Source: JBCDGZ01 sp038750655 (GTDB taxonomy: Bacteria; Bacteroidota; Bacteroidia; Chitinophagales; Saprospiraceae). From it: a DNA stretch of 64,000 bases. Under the pieces are notes generated by a model, which saw only the letters and a program-made list of their open reading frames with translations, had not been told where the DNA came from and made no database searches. The stretch lies in NCBI GenBank assembly GCA_038750655.1, contig JBCDGZ010000008.1:1-64000 (forward strand). Reading direction: 5' to 3'. The position numbers and the translations under genes were made by a program. This document shows, one piece after another, positions 59,272-64,000 of this stretch (positions are counted from its first letter, which is position 1; every line of letters begins with the position of its first letter).

Positions 59272-60371
59272 TTTTTGATCATTGTTTCGATGACTTCCCC
59301 CGCTTCATACTTCCCTCCTTGGTAGTCATAGCCCAGCATTCGGGCGACGGTTCTGGCGATCTGATTCTGCAAAAGTTGCTGCTGCAGCTTAACTTCACCG
59401 AGGGCAGGAACGTTAGGCCCTAGGGCCGCCGCCCAAATTTCATTAGAGCCTTTGTAAATAGTGCCGTGGCTCTTCCATTCTGTCATCGGAGAGCTGCCCC
59501 GGCCATGATCGGTAGTAATAACGATGCTGGTTTTATCTTTGTAAAAAGGATCGCTTTGCAGAAAGTCCCAGAGTGCAGCAATCCACTGATCGGTTTTGTG
59601 GGCAGCAATCAAGTAGTGATCATAGCGGCCATCATGGGCGAAGTCATCCGTCTCGCCGTAAGAAATGTAGACAATCCGAGGGTGGTGTTTTTTCATATAT
59701 TCTAGCATATAATTGTGTGTGAAGGCATCCAGTCGTACGCCGAACCAGGGGCCAGAGATTTGATCCTGCATATCGTTCAGGAATTGTTCTTTATAAGTCA
59801 GGTCTTCCTCCTCCGCCTTGCGAAAGCCGGCATTGACAGGAATACCACTGCGTTCGTCGTTAATAATGTAGGGGAAAACATCCCAGGAGCCGAAGACTGC
59901 TACTTTTCCACTGAACTCTGGCATGTTGTGCAAAAACTCTAGTACGGTTTTATTCTTATTGTACTTCTTGGCATTGCTATCGATCTCTGGGTCACTAAAC
60001 CCGGTGAGGATTTCATTGTAGCCCGGATAGGAAAACCAAAAGCGGTTGCTACACAACATTTTATTACCCTCCCAACGATTGCCATAAATTTGACCTTTGG
60101 TAGCGATTTCTGACCAAAACCAAGGCATTAATTTTTTACGGGCTTCGGCTCGCGTAGGAGCACTAAAGCGGGCCATCATAGCTTCAGGATTCTTTGTGAG
60201 GTCTTTGTTTTGCATCAAACTATCTACGGCTCCACCAAAGAGTTCCTGCCAGCGTAGCCCATCAAGGGTGATGAGTACGACATTGTCTACTGTCGGCCCA
60301 GAAGAGGAGGTTTGGGCTTGAGAGGTCCTGGATAGGAGGAAGAAGGAAAGGAAAAGGAGTAGCTTTTTCAT
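59268..60371 (-). CDS. Secreted alkaline-phosphatase-superfamily phosphoesterase
   Basis: The product has 367 residues with a signal peptide (LLLFLSFFLLSRTSQAQ). The metal-binding set of the NPP/PhnA superfamily is visible: LITLDGLRW (Asp), GETDDFAHDGRYDHY (Asp, His), ITTDHGRG (Asp, His) and WKSHGT (His). The nucleophile position, Thr in NPP (TFPNH), reads FSYPGYNEILTG here, so a Ser likely serves, as in alkaline phosphatase. PhnA phosphonoacetate hydrolase is a relative, but this one is exported. It begins 85 bases after susD, beyond a stable hairpin. Confidence 0.85.
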   Translation of the reverse strand: MKKLLLFLSFFLLSRTSQAQTSSSGPTVDNVVLITLDGLRWQELFGGAVDSLMQNKDLTKNPEAMMARFSAPTRAEARKKLMPWFWSEIATKGQIYGNRWEGNKMLCSNRFWFSYPGYNEILTGFSDPEIDSNAKKYNKNKTVLEFLHNMPEFSGKVAVFGSWDVFPYIINDERSGIPVNAGFRKAEEEDLTYKEQFLNDMQDQISGPWFGVRLDAFTHNYMLEYMKKHHPRIVYISYGETDDFAHDGRYDHYLIAAHKTDQWIAALWDFLQSDPFYKDKTSIVITTDHGRGSSPMTEWKSHGTIYKGSNEIWAAALGPNVPALGEVKLQQQLLQNQIARTVARMLGYDYQGGKYEAGEVIETMIKK

Positions 60372-60393
60372 TAATAATATTTAAGAAATTTTA

Positions 60394-60430
60394 ACTTAGC
60401 CCGCTGTCCAGGGAAGGCAGCGGGCTAAGT
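60394..60430 (-). promoter_or_regulatory. Intercistronic hairpin between susD and the catabolic genes
   Basis: ACTTAGCCCGCTG (60394-60406) and CAGCGGGCTAAGT (60418-60430) form a perfect 13-bp stem with an 11-base loop. The minus-strand tail is only AT-rich (TTAAAATTTC), so it is more likely a processing or stabilising hairpin, or a partial terminator, than a full stop. It would keep susCD mRNA above that of the downstream genes. Confidence 0.65.
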
Positions 60431-60456
60431 CTTTCGAATGATTAACTAGTCGCTCA

Positions 60457-61893
60457 CTACTGTAGCAACCACATCCTTGTTGTATTCTCGTCGGGGCCCT
60501 GGCTGGCTACAGCCGCATTGTAACTGGTTTCGTTGAGCACCTGCTCGCTACTCGGATATTGTATGCGAACAGGCAGCTCGTCCAGCACCGCATTCGGACC
60601 AGGCGTCAATGCGGGTAATCCCGTCCTTCTGTAGTCAAACCAGGCCTCATTACCCACCATGAAGAGAGACAACCACTTTTGTGTCGCGATGCGCTCTAGC
60701 ACTTCAGTATCCAGGATTACCTTTGGATTTATAAAATAGGAAAGCATGGTATCAAGACCAAGGTACTCCATATTAGCGACGATGCCATCGTTGTAAAAGC
60801 TTTCAGGGCTACCATTGATATAACCCTTATGTGTTGCCTCGGCCAATATGAACAACAACTCTGAATAATGCATGATGACCATCTCAACTGATGCAGGCTC
60901 CTCTCTGAAGCGTTCGCCAAGGCGAGACTGGTTGTTAGCACCGCCGTTAAAGTTCGACGCCGCATCTTCTGACAGCCCATTCGGCACCCCAACAAACTCA
61001 TTGCTTTCTGGATTGTCTACAACGCGGAAGAGGATCGGCATTCGTGGGTCCTCCAAATCTTTGAGGACCTCCTCTATGCGCTGGCTCATTCTTTTCTCAT
61101 CGAACGAACCAACACGAGCCGTGTTGAGTGGCCATCTGTTGGTGGCGGCCAGGTAAGATATGGCGGCGTTATCCTCATTGCTTGTAAAGTGCTGCCCGCT
61201 GTTGACGATAGCTTGCATGGCCGCCGAGCCGTCGATGTTGAGTTCATCCCATTTGTTTTCCAATCTCATCAAATAGCGCAGCCGTAGGGAGTTGGCCAGC
61301 TTGACCCATTTTTCGGTATCGCTGTTGTAGAGAATATCGCCGCTCATATCGCCACCTTGGGCCAGTAGGTCGGCTGCTTCTTCGAGGTCTTGCAGGATGA
61401 TTCTGTAGAGTTCTGCCTGATCATCATATTTAGGCAGGAACTGCTGCTCCTTGCCTTTCAATGCTTCAGTGTAAGGTACATCGCCGTACATCTCGGTGAG
61501 ATTGGCCAGCATCCAAGTGCGGAGTACTATCCCCGCTCCTTGATAAGCAGCGTTGTTAACGGTTTCGCCCAGTGCGACGAGGTTATTGGCATCTCTCATG
61601 TTGCGGTACATGAGGTTCCAGGTGCCTTCGTAGGTGCCGAGCAGGTAACGATCGACACCAGTAAAGTTGTTGGTAGCGACCAGTTGGGCAATGATATTTC
61701 CGGTTCCCCAGGCAATATCGGAAGTTATTTCGTCGCCAGCCTCGAAGAGGATTTTAGGGAGAATCAGTGCGGGGTTGGCCTCGTCTATTGTTGGGAAGTT
61801 TGGATTGTCGTTGATTTCTTCGAAATCATCGGTACAGGCTTGCAGGAGCAGCACTAGAGAAAGAAGAAGTATAGATTTATTGAAGAGTTTCAT
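60457..61893 (-). CDS. SusD/RagB-like outer-membrane lipoprotein
   Basis: The product has 478 residues with a lipoprotein signal (LLSLVLLLQAC, Cys at 20). It is of the SusD-like_2 type: NDNPNFPTIDEANP near the start, TWNLMYRNMRDANNL, LTEMYGDVPYTEAL, a TPR-like helical body, and the end RIQYPSSEQVLNETSYNAAV. It forms the lid of the SusC pore and captures ligand at the surface. It starts 42 bases after susC. The ligand cannot be read from sequence; the operon points to a phosphonate- or phosphate-bearing molecule. Confidence 0.9.
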   Translation of the reverse strand: MKLFNKSILLLSLVLLLQACTDDFEEINDNPNFPTIDEANPALILPKILFEAGDEITSDIAWGTGNIIAQLVATNNFTGVDRYLLGTYEGTWNLMYRNMRDANNLVALGETVNNAAYQGAGIVLRTWMLANLTEMYGDVPYTEALKGKEQQFLPKYDDQAELYRIILQDLEEAADLLAQGGDMSGDILYNSDTEKWVKLANSLRLRYLMRLENKWDELNIDGSAAMQAIVNSGQHFTSNEDNAAISYLAATNRWPLNTARVGSFDEKRMSQRIEEVLKDLEDPRMPILFRVVDNPESNEFVGVPNGLSEDAASNFNGGANNQSRLGERFREEPASVEMVIMHYSELLFILAEATHKGYINGSPESFYNDGIVANMEYLGLDTMLSYFINPKVILDTEVLERIATQKWLSLFMVGNEAWFDYRRTGLPALTPGPNAVLDELPVRIQYPSSEQVLNETSYNAAVASQGPDENTTRMWLLQ

Positions 61894-61935
61894 GGTTGCT
61901 TTTTTTGTAAACTAGTTAAATATTCCATTTCGCTT

Positions 61936-64000
61936 TTAGAAGGTTATGCCAAGGTGAAAACCAAAACTTCTGGTGCTTGGTGTAGCCATATCCTCGACAC
62001 CTGGAACAATGGTATTTCCATCGAAGGAGAAGGTCTCTGGATCGAAGTGAGGATTTTCGGTGAAGAGCAGAAGGTTACGGCCTATAAGGGTGAAGGTCAG
62101 TTGCTGTGCGCCCAGCTTCTGTGCCAAATTGCTGTTGAAGGTGTAGCCCAGGCGCAGCTCTCTGAGCTTGAGAAAAGTCGCATCGTAGATGCCGACTTCT
62201 TCGTTACCTCTATTGAAGTGTGACCAGTAAAAATCACGGGCAGAGACGGCCTCGGTGTTGGCCACAAAATTACCATCAGCATTCTCTACAAAGCCTGGAC
62301 GATCCAGCGTACTTACGCCATCAACCTTGGTTTGTCCACCGATAAATGTATGGCTTTCTCTATCGTATTCAGCAGTTTCTGCGATCAACCCAGAAGTTCC
62401 ACCAATCAACAAGGTTCTGGACATGATAATCCCCCCCTGTCTCCAATCGAAGAGGAAACCGAGGTTGAAATTTTTCCAGCGGATGCTGTTGTTCATTCCC
62501 AGCATAAAGTCAGGGTTATAGTTGCCCAATTTTCTCAACTGCGGATCTCTAACCGGGAAGCCACCGCTGTAGAGGTGGCCCCAACCCTCCTGAATATCTG
62601 CCACGTCGTCTACTGTTACGGTTTGATTATTCTCTGGGTCCACCAGAACGAAGCCCGTACCGTAGACATCTCCCATTCTTCCGCCTTCGCGAGCCTGTAC
62701 GCTGAGGTAGTTGTTGGAAATTTCGTAGGTGCTGAGGTCATCGGTCAGTTCGATGACCTTACTTCTGGCTCTGGTGAAGTTCAGATTAGTGGTCCATTCA
62801 AAATCTCCTTTTCTGATGGGAACAATAGTCAGCAAGGCTTCGATACCGGTACTTTCAATTTCACCTGCATTGATGAATTGCGATCCGAAACCAGAGGTTT
62901 GAGAAACGGGAATGCTGATGATCTGGTCAGTTGCATTATTCTGATAGTAGGTCAGGTCAAGTCCGAAGCGATTACCGAACAATCTGATGTCTGTTCCGAT
63001 TTCGAAGGTCGTGAGGCGTTCTGGTTTTAGGTCGGGATTGGGGAGTACATTACCTTCCGTACCTAGCAATTGATTGCCGTAGGGGGTAGAGAGGAACTGG
63101 AAGTAGGATTGTAAAGAGTAAGGATCGGTATCGTTACCCACCTGGCCGTACCCTAGTCTCAATTTGGCAAAAGAAATCTCCTGAGGCAATTCAAATATTT
63201 CGCTGGCAACAAAAGAGACCGAAGCGGAAGGATAGAAATAACTGTTATTGCTTTCGGGAAGCGTAGAGGCCCAGTCATTTCTTCCGGTCAAATCAACATA
63301 AATTGCATTCTTGATACCGATAGAGGCAGTGGCGTAAAGCGAGTTGATTCTTCTTTCGGTGTTGAAAGTATTTTGGAGTAGCGGAATGTTAGAGTTGTTG
63401 AAACTGTAGATGCCCGGTACGGCTAGCTCATTGGCGGCGACTTGGTTAAAGCGGCGCTCCTGGGTCATGCGGTTGCCACCGGCAGAGAGGCCGAGGCTGA
63501 TGTCTTTGCTGAGGTTGTCGTTATAGCTAAAGAGAAAGTCGGTGTTGATTTCTTGGAAATAGATGTTGTCTTCGCGGTACTGACCGAGCGGAAAACGTTG
63601 GCTGCTCCATGCCCGGCGGCTTTCTCTGAGGTCATTAGAGACATCCGTACCTGTTCTTACCATGAAGCTGAATTTATCGGTGATGTTGTAGGTGAGGTTG
63701 ACATTACCCAATACACGATCCTTGTTGAAGCTATTGGTGTTTTCAAACATGGTGAAGTAAGGGTTATCATGCCAGTTGTAATTGTAGTTGAATTGCTGAA
63801 TGCCTTCCAGGCCAGGCTGCCAGTAATTGCGTAGTGATTCCATCGGAATTTGACGGCCGAACCACACCCAGAGGTACATGATGTTTTCGGTGCCGTAGGA
63901 ATTGTTGGGGCGGTTCTTTGAGCCAGAGTTGATGTAGTTGATATTGGCATTAACTTTCAACTTATCGTTGAGCATATTGTGGCCCAAGTCTAGGTTAAGA
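61936..64000 (-). CDS. SusC/RagA TonB-dependent transporter (C-terminal part)
   Basis: The reading frame is open to the window edge and gives about 688 residues of the barrel. The signal peptide, carboxypeptidase-like domain and plug lie beyond. Strand signatures typical of SusC are present: YVDLTGRNDWASTLPESNNS, FYPSASVSFVASEIF, KLRLGYGQVGND, LKPERLTTFEIGTDIRLFGN and a terminal Phe (LGITF). It pairs with SusD immediately downstream and imports the ligand using TonB energy. It heads the visible operon. Confidence 0.95.
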   Translation of the reverse strand, partial: LNLDLGHNMLNDKLKVNANINYINSGSKNRPNNSYGTENIMYLWVWFGRQIPMESLRNYWQPGLEGIQQFNYNYNWHDNPYFTMFENTNSFNKDRVLGNVNLTYNITDKFSFMVRTGTDVSNDLRESRRAWSSQRFPLGQYREDNIYFQEINTDFLFSYNDNLSKDISLGLSAGGNRMTQERRFNQVAANELAVPGIYSFNNSNIPLLQNTFNTERRINSLYATASIGIKNAIYVDLTGRNDWASTLPESNNSYFYPSASVSFVASEIFELPQEISFAKLRLGYGQVGNDTDPYSLQSYFQFLSTPYGNQLLGTEGNVLPNPDLKPERLTTFEIGTDIRLFGNRFGLDLTYYQNNATDQIISIPVSQTSGFGSQFINAGEIESTGIEALLTIVPIRKGDFEWTTNLNFTRARSKVIELTDDLSTYEISNNYLSVQAREGGRMGDVYGTGFVLVDPENNQTVTVDDVADIQEGWGHLYSGGFPVRDPQLRKLGNYNPDFMLGMNNSIRWKNFNLGFLFDWRQGGIIMSRTLLIGGTSGLIAETAEYDRESHTFIGGQTKVDGVSTLDRPGFVENADGNFVANTEAVSARDFYWSHFNRGNEEVGIYDATFLKLRELRLGYTFNSNLAQKLGAQQLTFTLIGRNLLLFTENPHFDPETFSFDGNTIVPGVEDMATPSTRSFGFHLGITF

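Overview
The window looks like chromosome from a Bacteroidota bacterium, most likely of the Saprospiria (Lewinella/Haliscomenobacter type). The evidence is a SusC/SusD pair, type IX secretion sorting tails, SprB repeats, a DUF5686 protein, promoters of the TTTG-N20-TAnnTTTG type and the absence of Shine-Dalgarno sequences. The lineage is inferred from gene content only; no 16S gene is present.

Layout. 1-3110: three tandem copies of an unnamed two-gene cassette (small helical protein 'A', then small acidic protein 'P'), each ending in its own terminator; the third A gene carries an added sigma-region-4/LuxR-like helix-turn-helix. 3148-6317: an ECF sigma factor with a membrane-anchored barrel protein, and a lipoprotein with four SprB repeats. 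6480-9465: PadR regulator plus MacB/FtsX-type permease. 9883-16307: unknown proteins, a second sigma/anti-sigma pair and a TPR protein. 16377-16450: tRNA-Cys with a canonical promoter. 16606-30013: S37-type peptidase, ALDH7 (amaB), RND/MMPL exporter, OmpA-type protein, DUF5686 protein, RNase HII and an MBL hydrolase. 30199-40898: a very large TolB-propeller/barrel protein, prfA, a third sigma/anti-sigma pair, an HD protein, a DegP-like protease, ComF and GH3. 41760-48539: two convergent T9SS-secreted proteins, one a G8-domain protein and one a galactose oxidase with every copper/radical residue in place. 48818-52980: DUF2490, beta-carbonic anhydrase and SulP transporter, divergent from a TetR regulator.

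52952-64000 (minus strand) is a compact, translationally coupled operon: SusC, SusD, a secreted alkaline-phosphatase-superfamily enzyme, a PhnZ/TmpB-like HD diiron oxygenase with all six metal ligands, a secreted metallophosphatase with PA14, a broken PHP phosphodiesterase gene, a TIGR03364-type FAD oxidoreductase, a phosphonatase-like HAD hydrolase and a DUF5690 transporter. I read it as an organophosphonate/phosphoester utilisation locus built like a polysaccharide utilisation locus: outer-membrane capture by SusCD, periplasmic phosphoester cleavage, inner-membrane transport, then cytosolic C-P bond cleavage.

The two best candidates for something undescribed are the A-P tandem cassettes (1-3110) and the SusCD-linked phosphonate operon. 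Coordinates of starts were chosen from signal peptides, homology between paralogues, or promoter position.
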